IMG/VR virus record: IMGVR_UViG_3300042293_000356
Span: 1 to 31,642 of that record
Strand: one strand, 5' to 3'
Length of the DNA stretch: 31,642 nucleotides
Origin: a virus
In this document: positions 24,848 to 31,642 of the stretch, piece by piece
How positions within the stretch are numbered: position 1 is the first letter of the stretch
Layout of the letters: each line of letters begins with the position of its first letter
Translations under genes and position numbers: made by a program
The notes under the pieces: model-generated
The model's input: only the letters and a program-made list of their open reading frames with translations
The model's database searches: none
What the model was told of the DNA's origin: nothing

Positions 24848-26398
24848 TTATTTTTCTACATTTAAATATTGAATAATTTCATTTTCCAATTCATCGGTAA
24901 CAACTCCTTCTTCTAACGCTCTTTTTTCATAATCTTTTTTATATAAATTATTTTCATCACCCCTTACTTTTTTGATTTCAATTTCATAATCCATTTTGGT
25001 TGCTCTAACTCTTTCAAACCAATCTTCTAATTCAGGAAAAGTTTCTACAAAGTTTTTATTACGTCTAACATCATATTGTTGATAGAACGATTTGAAATCT
25101 CTTTGTCTACTTCTTAAATCTGATGCAAATCTATGTCCTTGTGATACTTCTCTTAAATATTCACATAGTCTATATATTTGATTTGCTAACCCCCATAGGT
25201 CAGTGTCATTGTAATATGAAGGTTTACTCTTAATAAAGTTTTCAACCCAATATTGGATATGTTCTGCTCTTTCTAAACGTATTTCTTCGGGTAATGTACT
25301 AACTGATTGAAATGATGGGAAACGTAAAATATTAAGAGTCATTAATACTGATGTTTTATCAATATATTTTTCTCTTAACTTATTCATTTCATCTAAGAAA
25401 TCTGTTATACTAAAAATACATAATGCATTAATTGTCATCATTACATTAAATGTTCTTAAATTACCATCTCTAATCATTCTCTCTGCATTTTCTCGCCATA
25501 CTTCCCACTTCAAACCATCTCTAATATATTCAGCATGCTTACCAACACTTTCGTTTGATGTATAAATGTCAATTGATTTAAAGTTATGAGTTGCTTTAAT
25601 TAATTTATCTACCAACTCTTTCTTTTGACCTAAGTTTGAGTTAACTGCGAAGTGAACATCACAATTAGGATTGTTTTCCCACCAATCCATTAACTTCCAA
25701 AAATCTTTACTCATTGTAGGTTCACCACCGGTCACTCTTAATTCTCTTAATGAATGTTGTAACTCACCTTCCCACCATTTCCAAAATGCTTCAACGTATG
25801 GATTATCTTTATTATCTTTACCATATATCATTGCATCATCTCCAGCGTGGTGAAATGCACCTGCACCATCGGTATTAAGATTTTGATAAGCACCATTTGT
25901 TTTAATATCCATTTGCCAAGTTGTACTAAACGATGCATTACAATATGAACAAGCAAAGTTACAATTAGCATCAAAACTAATTTCTAATGTTTTTAAATCA
26001 ACATCTTTGGTATATCCTAATTCATTTTTTGCTTCTATTAATTCTTCATCCGTATAGATTACTGATTTGTAAACTCTATCACTTACTTTATCCGGTCCTA
26101 AATCTTCAATCTTCCAACAATACTCACATTCATTCGGTCTAATACCTTCCATCATTTCTTTACGAACTAATTTCTTATAATGTGTATTATGTAATGCTTT
26201 ATATGATTTAGATAATTCTTCTAATGGTATTTTATGTGCCGGTGGATGGTGACATGATGTGGTTTGTCCCATATTTAACCATATAGTAGCATTGTACCAC
26301 TTTGCTCCACAAAAAGAATTAGAGAGTGAGTTTATTGCCCTATCTCTATATTCTTGAAATGTTTCATCACCTTTTTTTGCATATACAAATTCTGCCAT
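24848..26398 (-). CDS. Radical SAM protein B (twitch-type)
   Basis: A 516-residue radical SAM enzyme. The cluster motif is CNFACSYC (Cys146, Cys150, Cys153), followed by RVTGGEPTMSKDFWKLMDWW containing the GGEP SAM-binding motif. Before the core is a distinct region with TTSCHHPPAHKIP (Cys49, His50, His51) and a CEYCWKIED motif (Cys91, Cys94), which may bind a second metal site or recognise a substrate. Radical SAM enzymes make a 5'-deoxyadenosyl radical and modify peptides, sugars or nucleic acids. Its paralogue is at 28078-29469. The neighbours are an epimerase and an RmlC-like gene, one base and six bases away. Target unknown. Confidence 0.88.
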   Translation of the reverse strand: MAEFVYAKKGDETFQEYRDRAINSLSNSFCGAKWYNATIWLNMGQTTSCHHPPAHKIPLEELSKSYKALHNTHYKKLVRKEMMEGIRPNECEYCWKIEDLGPDKVSDRVYKSVIYTDEELIEAKNELGYTKDVDLKTLEISFDANCNFACSYCNASFSTTWQMDIKTNGAYQNLNTDGAGAFHHAGDDAMIYGKDNKDNPYVEAFWKWWEGELQHSLRELRVTGGEPTMSKDFWKLMDWWENNPNCDVHFAVNSNLGQKKELVDKLIKATHNFKSIDIYTSNESVGKHAEYIRDGLKWEVWRENAERMIRDGNLRTFNVMMTINALCIFSITDFLDEMNKLREKYIDKTSVLMTLNILRFPSFQSVSTLPEEIRLERAEHIQYWVENFIKSKPSYYNDTDLWGLANQIYRLCEYLREVSQGHRFASDLRSRQRDFKSFYQQYDVRRNKNFVETFPELEDWFERVRATKMDYEIEIKKVRGDENNLYKKDYEKRALEEGVVTDELENEIIQYLNVEK

Positions 26399-26399
26399 A

Positions 26400-27368
26400 T
26401 TAAAATGTTTGTGCGTATCCTAACGGAAATCCATTTCTAAATTCAGATGCCATTCTAGGAATCAATACCTGATAGGTTTTCATTAATTCTATAATACCAT
26501 CATCTAATGTGTATTTTGGTTTCCAACCGGTTGCTTCTATTTTTGCATTAGATACAATATAATCTCTTTTATCCGGGTCTTCGTAGTAATCATTATATGA
26601 TATTGCAAAGTCTGGAATATATTTTTGAATAGTTTCTAATAATTCTTGTTTAGTTAAATTTGCGTTACTTAATCCAACATTATAAACATTATGTCTCATT
26701 TTATCATAATTATTTAATGCCCATAAGAATACATTTGCCACATCTTGAATATGAATAAAGTTTCTCTTAAAATGTTTTTCAAATACGGTTATGTATTTAT
26801 CTGTCATTGCTTTGTATACAAATTCATTAACTAATAAATCAGTTCTCATTCTTGGTGATGTACCAAACACAGTTGCTAATCTAAAAATTATTGCTGAACT
26901 ACATTCTAATAGTAATTTTTCTGCTGCACATTTACTTTCACCATAAACTGAAATAGGATTTAAAGGTGATTCTTCGGTACATTCTGTTTGTCCTTCACCG
27001 ATACCATATCCACTATTTGTATTTGGATATAATATAATTTGTTCATCAGTAATTGTATCTAATATAGTTTCTATTTGAGTAAAGTTTACTTCCCATGCTA
27101 ACTTAGGGTCTTTAGCACAAGCAGGAAAACCTACAATTGCGGCTAATGGAATAATAACATCATGTATTCCTACTTCATGTCTTAATAATCTTTCATTACG
27201 AACATCACCATATATAAAATTATATTTTTTATTTGTTGTAAATTGTAATGGAGAAATTTGATTGAATGATAAGTTATCTATGACAGTAACACTATGTCCT
27301 GCGTTTAACATCTTTTCGGTAATTACTGAACCTAAATAACCTGCACCACCTGTAATTAATATTTTCAT
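26400..27368 (-). CDS. NAD-dependent epimerase/dehydratase 1 with intact YxxxK
   Basis: A 322-residue extended SDR enzyme: Rossmann motif GGAGYLG (7-13), IYGDVRN (52-58), IIPLAAIVGFPACAKDP (72-88), the catalytic block SVYGESKCAAEKLL with Tyr142 and Lys146, RLATVFGTSPRMR, FIHIQDVANVFLWAL and VYNVGLSNANLTK. It belongs to the UDP-glucose/GalNAc 4-epimerase-like and reductase-like group; the exact reaction cannot be read from the sequence. Unlike the two other epimerase-like proteins in this locus it keeps the full catalytic motif. It starts on the stop of the LamG gene (TAATG at 27368) and ends one base before the radical SAM gene B. Confidence 0.87.
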   Translation of the reverse strand: MKILITGGAGYLGSVITEKMLNAGHSVTVIDNLSFNQISPLQFTTNKKYNFIYGDVRNERLLRHEVGIHDVIIPLAAIVGFPACAKDPKLAWEVNFTQIETILDTITDEQIILYPNTNSGYGIGEGQTECTEESPLNPISVYGESKCAAEKLLLECSSAIIFRLATVFGTSPRMRTDLLVNEFVYKAMTDKYITVFEKHFKRNFIHIQDVANVFLWALNNYDKMRHNVYNVGLSNANLTKQELLETIQKYIPDFAISYNDYYEDPDKRDYIVSNAKIEATGWKPKYTLDDGIIELMKTYQVLIPRMASEFRNGFPLGYAQTF

Positions 27369-28078
27369 TATATTAGAGTTTGTTTTATATTTGTAATATC
27401 TGCCGTTTCTAATGAGTTTCCTGCTAATAATTTATTTAATTTAATTTGAATTGTTTTATTCATAAATTCTTCAATATATGCAAAATTACCATTACCACTT
27501 TTATCCCACACTTTAAATCTATTTACTTTTGTAAAATCTAAATTAGTAACTATACCTTCATTGTTTGAAACTATAAATTCAGATATTATACCATTAAAAT
27601 AATATCTTTCATTAGTATCTTTTAAAAATGGATTCATTACACCAATCCATAGTGGTACATGTGCATAATCGCAAGTTTTATATTTACATTTAACCATTCG
27701 TTTTTCACCATTTACTGAAACCAAAAACATACTGATTCCTTCTACATTTTGAATTTGATAAATAACTTTATATTCTTTATCATATTCAAAATCAAATTCT
27801 TCAATATGCATATCATCCGAAAAATTACCACTTTCAGGATTTGCAGTAAATAATACACATTTTAATTTATTATTATCAATATAAACCCCACTATTTACTA
27901 TTCCAGGTTTTGCAAAAATATATTGTTTTTTTCCATTATTTTGTGCAATAAATGTACAATTTATAATTACAGAATCGTTAAACACCGTTCCCAATAAATT
28001 AGGTCGTTTGGATGTATTGTGTTTAGATTCGTTCCATACACTGCAACAAAAAGTATCTTTAAATTCAAATAGTTCCAT
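27368..28078 (-). CDS. LamG-like (concanavalin A-type) protein
   Basis: A 236-residue protein, mostly beta-strand, with a LamG-like pattern: a central KVIYQIQNVEGISMFLVSVN (about 103-122), LWIGVMNPFLKDTNERYYFN (143-162), GIISEFIVSN, and then NLDFTKVNRFKVWDKSGNGN (about 179-198), which resembles the YDF...DLS.NGNHG tail in the LamG proteins upstream. No signal peptide. In phages such lectin-like domains occur in fibre, decoration or receptor-binding proteins. It lies between radical SAM A and epimerase 1 with TAATG overlaps at both ends, which links it tightly to the modifying enzymes and makes it a candidate substrate or carrier. Confidence 0.65.
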   Translation of the reverse strand: MELFEFKDTFCCSVWNESKHNTSKRPNLLGTVFNDSVIINCTFIAQNNGKKQYIFAKPGIVNSGVYIDNNKLKCVLFTANPESGNFSDDMHIEEFDFEYDKEYKVIYQIQNVEGISMFLVSVNGEKRMVKCKYKTCDYAHVPLWIGVMNPFLKDTNERYYFNGIISEFIVSNNEGIVTNLDFTKVNRFKVWDKSGNGNFAYIEEFMNKTIQIKLNKLLAGNSLETADITNIKQTLI

Positions 28079-29469
28079 TATTTCATTTCTTTACATTTGT
28101 TATAAAAATCAGCCAATTCAGGGAATGTTTTTTCAAAATTAGTTCCCCTTCTTTTATCATGCTCACTAAAAAATTTATAAAAATCTTTTCTATGTGCCAT
28201 TCTATCTTCATCATCGATTGATATAAAATAATCATAAATTCGTCTAATCTTAACGATTTCAACATCACTAAACCCATAACAATTTACATCATCCCTTAAT
28301 AATTCATAAAATTCAACTAATTGTGCTTGTTTAAATATTTCGTCCGACCATTCTTTATCTAATATTCTAATAGATTGATGGTTTGGATATCTTAAATATG
28401 AACTATCTAATAATAATGGTTGTTTATAATATCTTAATGCGTTTGTGTGTTTTGCTTTTAGTGAATATACATCATCAATTAATTTACGATACGATGGTAC
28501 TGATAATGCGTTGTATGTACTCATTATATCTACTGTCAGTCTTGGGATATACTGGCATAAATCATCTATTCTATCCATCAATTGATTATATACTAAACCA
28601 TTTCTAACGTACTCAGCCTGTGTACCATATCCATCACAACTTGTGTAAATAATTAATTCTTTAACTAATCCTCGATCGGATATAATTTTAAATTTTTCTC
28701 TGAATTTTTTATATAACGAATCGGGTACACCTAAATTTGAATTGATACTTAAACATAAATTCTTATTTGGATTTGGAGAATCAATGATATAATCTAATAC
28801 TTTCATAGTATCTTTATGCATCATAGGTTCACCACCTGTGATTCTAAATGTATATAAATCTTGATACAACTCCGGCCACCATTTCCAAAATGCTTCTACA
28901 TATGGATTAAATTCACTTTGTGGGATTGGTATTCTACCACTACTTACAAAATGTTCTAATCCATTAAAATTATCAGATGTTGGGTATCCACCATGTTGTT
29001 CAATTTCTTCCATCCATTTTGTTGAGAATGGTGGTGCACAATATGAACATTTAAAATTACAAGCATTACTGAATGAAACTTCTACATACGAAGGATTTAT
29101 ATTATCTCTCCAATTACTTTGTTTAATCTTTTCTAAATGTGGAAATGCCCATGGTTCAGACGATTTAAATGTTCTATCACTAAATTGATTTGAACTATCC
29201 TCTACACCCCAACAATAATCACATTCTGCCGGCTTCCCACCTTCTAACATTTCTCTTCTTTTTTGTTTTTTGAAGCGTGTATTATGAAGTGCGGAAGGGT
29301 CTCTATTTAATTCAGTTGTTGATACCTGATGTGTCATCGGATGGTGACAACTATGATTATGTCCAATATGTAAATGCATTGTTACTTGCATCCATTTTGC
29401 TAAACAGAATCCTACTCCTACCGCATTTAATTGTTCTCTTACACTTTCAAATTTTTCGTAACTAGCCAT
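28078..29469 (-). CDS. Radical SAM protein A (twitch-type)
   Basis: A 463-residue radical SAM enzyme with the cluster motif CNFKCSYC (Cys137, Cys141, Cys144) and FRITGGEPMMHKDTMKVLDY. As in protein B, there is an upstream NHSCHHPMTHQV motif (Cys41, His42, His43) and a CDYCWGVED motif (Cys83, Cys86). Shared stretches such as ALHNTRFKKQKRREMLEGG and NPYVEAFWKWWPEL show that A and B are paralogues. It sits between the GT7-LamG fusion gene and the LamG gene, with TAATG overlaps on both sides. A role in modifying a lectin-bearing phage protein or a sugar is plausible from context; no precursor peptide gene is visible. Confidence 0.88.
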   Translation of the reverse strand: MASYEKFESVREQLNAVGVGFCLAKWMQVTMHLHIGHNHSCHHPMTHQVSTTELNRDPSALHNTRFKKQKRREMLEGGKPAECDYCWGVEDSSNQFSDRTFKSSEPWAFPHLEKIKQSNWRDNINPSYVEVSFSNACNFKCSYCAPPFSTKWMEEIEQHGGYPTSDNFNGLEHFVSSGRIPIPQSEFNPYVEAFWKWWPELYQDLYTFRITGGEPMMHKDTMKVLDYIIDSPNPNKNLCLSINSNLGVPDSLYKKFREKFKIISDRGLVKELIIYTSCDGYGTQAEYVRNGLVYNQLMDRIDDLCQYIPRLTVDIMSTYNALSVPSYRKLIDDVYSLKAKHTNALRYYKQPLLLDSSYLRYPNHQSIRILDKEWSDEIFKQAQLVEFYELLRDDVNCYGFSDVEIVKIRRIYDYFISIDDEDRMAHRKDFYKFFSEHDKRRGTNFEKTFPELADFYNKCKEMK

Positions 29470-30911
29470 TATGCTTTACAATTTATTATTACAGAATTAT
29501 TACCTATTTCATCTACTGATATGAGTTCGTATTCTAAACTATTCATACCATCGTTTTTCCAATTATACTTACCTTGTTGCATTTCTAATATATATCTTCT
29601 TTCATTTCTTGCAGTTGTTTCACCCTTTGCCCATTTATCTACACCACCAACTGTTATTAGACCTTCGGTTTGGTGTGGTAAACATTCAAACTTACCATCT
29701 CTACGGAAAGGTAAGATAGTATTATTAACTTTCAAAGTATTTTCTTCTTTTATTTCAACATCATTTATTTCGCCATGATTTCCGTTATCACTTAAATCGT
29801 TTAATACATTTCCATTTATTGAATTAAAATCATAATGTGCCACCATATCATTCGGAAATTCCATTATTTCATTTTCTGATAAACATCTATCCCACATCAT
29901 AACTTTTGCAATATCACCTTTAAACCATCTATTAACCTCATCTACTCCTACCGATGGTGTTGTTCCAATATAGTATGGTTCTGTTCCATATCTTTTTAAA
30001 TACCCACTATATTCTAATGGTGATGTTGCACCTGTTCCAAATCTTGCATCACTTTTTTTACCATTGATGTGAAGTGAAATTAATTTATTATCATCATCAA
30101 CTGTCAATGTTACCCAACTCCATTGTTGTTCGTATCTCTTTGCCCATAGGTATAAAAATTCTCTTTCATTATTCCATAACATAGAAGTAAATGCTCTACT
30201 ATTATTATACGATATACCCCAATCATGTCCCGGTCTGCGAAGGATTGGATATTCACAAAATCTTCTATCTGCATCTCCAATTAAATAAATAGGAACTTTC
30301 TCCTCTTGTTGATGTGCTCTTACTAATATTGAAACCGTATGTGAACGTGAGCATAAATTTCTAATTGAACGAGATGGTTCTATTTTAACATATGATTTTA
30401 ATCCATCAAAATATCCATACTTTTGGTTGGTTATATCCGGTAAATAATGTTGTTCTGCATTACCGGTCAATACACATCTCCAAAAAAGGTCATCATCTTC
30501 CATACCCCAATCCCAATAATCGTTTGAGTAACCATTTGTTGCTCCAACTTGTTCTTTTGTAAACAATACTGCACCACCAAAATACTCCTCATATTTAAGG
30601 TTATAATCTGTTTGAGATATTCTTACTGCTAAATGCTTAGGGTTCTCAGGATTGAACGTATAATCACAAGAACTATCCTCTGGTACCATATCTATATCAT
30701 GCCATACAATATAATCACATCCATCATCAAATGCGTGTTTCGCTGCAATGTTTTTCATCTTACCTCTATTGAATAACTTATCATCACATTGATGCGCAAA
30801 ATATATTTTATGTTCAATACCTTGTTCTTCTAAGAATTTATGAACTCTAGGTGAAAACTCTTTTAAATGAGCTTCTCTATTTCTATATGGTACACATACT
30901 CCTAACTTCAT
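29469..30911 (-). CDS. GT7 beta-1,4-galactosyltransferase-like domain fused to LamG lectin domain
   Basis: A 480-residue fusion. Residues 1-185 match the GT7 family of animal beta-1,4-galactosyltransferases: VPYRNREAHL (7-16), FNRGKMKN (47-54), the metal-binding DID (72-74) in WHDIDMVPED, and FGGAVLFTKEQVGATNGYSN (111-130) followed by WDWGMEDDDLFWR (133-145). Residues about 190-350 are LamG-like: SWVTLTVDDDNKLISLHING, then YYIGTTPSVGVDEVNRWFKG and IAKVMMWDRCLSENEI. Residues 355-480 hold HYDFNSINGNVLNDLSDNGN and a C-terminal module with PFRRDGKF (401-408) that is also present in the neighbouring partial gene. Likely role: transfer of a hexose, with the lectin part binding the glycan or anchoring the enzyme on the particle. 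The start forms an ATGA overlap with the upstream gene. Confidence 0.88.
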   Translation of the reverse strand: MKLGVCVPYRNREAHLKEFSPRVHKFLEEQGIEHKIYFAHQCDDKLFNRGKMKNIAAKHAFDDGCDYIVWHDIDMVPEDSSCDYTFNPENPKHLAVRISQTDYNLKYEEYFGGAVLFTKEQVGATNGYSNDYWDWGMEDDDLFWRCVLTGNAEQHYLPDITNQKYGYFDGLKSYVKIEPSRSIRNLCSRSHTVSILVRAHQQEEKVPIYLIGDADRRFCEYPILRRPGHDWGISYNNSRAFTSMLWNNEREFLYLWAKRYEQQWSWVTLTVDDDNKLISLHINGKKSDARFGTGATSPLEYSGYLKRYGTEPYYIGTTPSVGVDEVNRWFKGDIAKVMMWDRCLSENEIMEFPNDMVAHYDFNSINGNVLNDLSDNGNHGEINDVEIKEENTLKVNNTILPFRRDGKFECLPHQTEGLITVGGVDKWAKGETTARNERRYILEMQQGKYNWKNDGMNSLEYELISVDEIGNNSVIINCKA

Positions 30912-31642
30912 AGTTTAACTGAAATTTTTATTGCTTTTTCTGAAAGTTTGTTACTTTCTATTTCTTTATATATGCAGGTGTTTAATCCATCTATTGATAA
31001 ATCTACTATATTACCTTTCATTTCGTTGTAAAATCTTTCTTGATTTTTTCTTGTTTCTGAATGTACCCAATTATTCCCAATTGTTGAATTTGAACTATGT
31101 TTTAATGTTTTAAATTTTCCTTCTCGTCTAATTGGAACTATAATTTCTGTTTCAAATTTATCTACCAATATGTTATCTTCACAATTGTAAATAAATCCAT
31201 TATTTTTATTGCCACTTAAATCTTGTATAATATCACCTTTAAAATTTTTAAAATCATAATAACATTTTAAGTATTTTGATTTATCATATTTTCTATAATC
31301 ATTAATTATAGATTTGTATAATGAATTTTCATATACTTCTTTTATGTTATCTAATTCTAATACAATATTCCAAATAGCAAACTCAGCAATTAATCCTTTA
31401 AAATAAAATTGTTTAGCATCTAATGTTGGATTACCTACCCCAATATAAAAATAATCATTATCATATTCATATATTTGTTCTTTTAATTCTTTGGTATCGA
31501 TTAGTTCACCATTCATATAAAAAGAAAATATATCATCTTCTTTTGTAATTACTAAGTGTGACCATACTTCACCAATGATATCACTTTGAATAGATGTTGA
31601 AATATCATCTTTAGTCCAAATCTCACCTTTGTATCGTTTGAA
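30908..31642 (-). CDS. LamG-domain protein (partial, N-terminus outside window)
   Basis: The frame is open to the window edge, so the first 244 codons seen are the C-terminal part of a longer protein; the ATG at 31516 is internal to the LamG fold and is not the true start. The edge sequence reads FKRYKGEIWTKDD, followed by EVWSHLVITKEDDIFSFYMN, YFYIGVGNPTLDAKQFYFKG and LIAEFAIWNIVLELDNIKEV, a clear LamG pattern. Then YYDFKNFKGDIIQDLSGNKN and a C-terminal module (VPIRREGKF, ENNWVHSE-like, ERFYNEM, DGLN) matching the end of the GT7-LamG fusion. It may also carry a glycosyltransferase domain further upstream, but this cannot be seen. The stop overlaps the next start by ATGA. Confidence 0.75.
   Translation of the reverse strand, partial: FKRYKGEIWTKDDISTSIQSDIIGEVWSHLVITKEDDIFSFYMNGELIDTKELKEQIYEYDNDYFYIGVGNPTLDAKQFYFKGLIAEFAIWNIVLELDNIKEVYENSLYKSIINDYRKYDKSKYLKCYYDFKNFKGDIIQDLSGNKNNGFIYNCEDNILVDKFETEIIVPIRREGKFKTLKHSSNSTIGNNWVHSETRKNQERFYNEMKGNIVDLSIDGLNTCIYKEIESNKLSEKAIKISVKL

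Noticed and set aside
31514-31516. ATG as start of the last gene
   Set aside because: The reading frame upstream is open to the window edge and encodes the front of the LamG fold, so the gene begins outside the window.
1-31642. tRNA genes, CRISPR array, insertion sequence, integrase or attachment site
   Set aside because: No cloverleaf-like segments, regular spaced repeats, transposase, recombinase or terminal repeats were found by reading; coding density leaves little room.

Overview
This window reads as part of the genome of a large, AT-rich tailed bacteriophage with a T4-type (myovirus) head-assembly block. All genes lie on the minus strand, so transcription runs from the right end (31642) to the left end (1). 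Genes are packed with almost no gaps, and many junctions are TAATG or ATGA stop/start overlaps. I see no tRNA, rRNA, insertion sequence, integrase, CRISPR array or origin. The host cannot be named from the sequence. A-rich leaders, few strong Shine-Dalgarno sites outside the morphogenesis genes, and a possible lipoprotein with a Cys-Gly-Gly mature end would fit a Bacteroidota host, but this is weak evidence.

Left part (1-8622), DNA packaging and head assembly, in transcription order: a Cys-rich protein in the usual place of a small terminase; a short membrane-anchored or lipoprotein-like protein; the large terminase (gp17-like); a small protein with a conserved Cys/Arg-rich C-terminus; the portal (gp20-like) with an acidic tail; three small, mostly helical proteins where T4 has gp67/gp68, one of them with an EF-hand-like loop; a two-domain GH19 endolysin; and the start of the prohead protease (gp21-like), cut by the window edge.

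Middle (8654-12946): a 1385-residue multidomain protein (nucleotidyltransferase with HxGH motif, a helical phage module, a P/Q-rich linker, a ParB-like domain, a hydrophobic segment, and a C-terminal nucleic-acid-ligase-like nucleotidyltransferase with KTDG and EGIVF motifs), followed upstream by a 39-codon gene missed by length cut-offs.

Right part (12930-31642): about 18.7 kb of accessory genes that look like a phage-borne sugar-building and protein-modifying locus. It holds three NAD-dependent epimerase/dehydratases, an RmlC-like 3,5-epimerase, a thiamine-diphosphate enzyme split into a short E1-alpha-like and a short E1-beta-like gene about 8 kb apart, three paralogous GT10-like glycosyltransferases, a beta-1,4-galactosyltransferase-like (GT7) domain fused to a LamG lectin domain, two more LamG proteins, two radical SAM enzymes of one family, two 2-oxoglutarate/Fe(II) oxygenases, two SGNH hydrolase-like proteins and two coiled-coil proteins. 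Nearly every family occurs two or three times. My inference is that these genes make and attach an unusual sugar, and possibly modify amino-acid side chains, either on the phage particle (lectin-bearing fibre or decoration proteins) or on the host surface.
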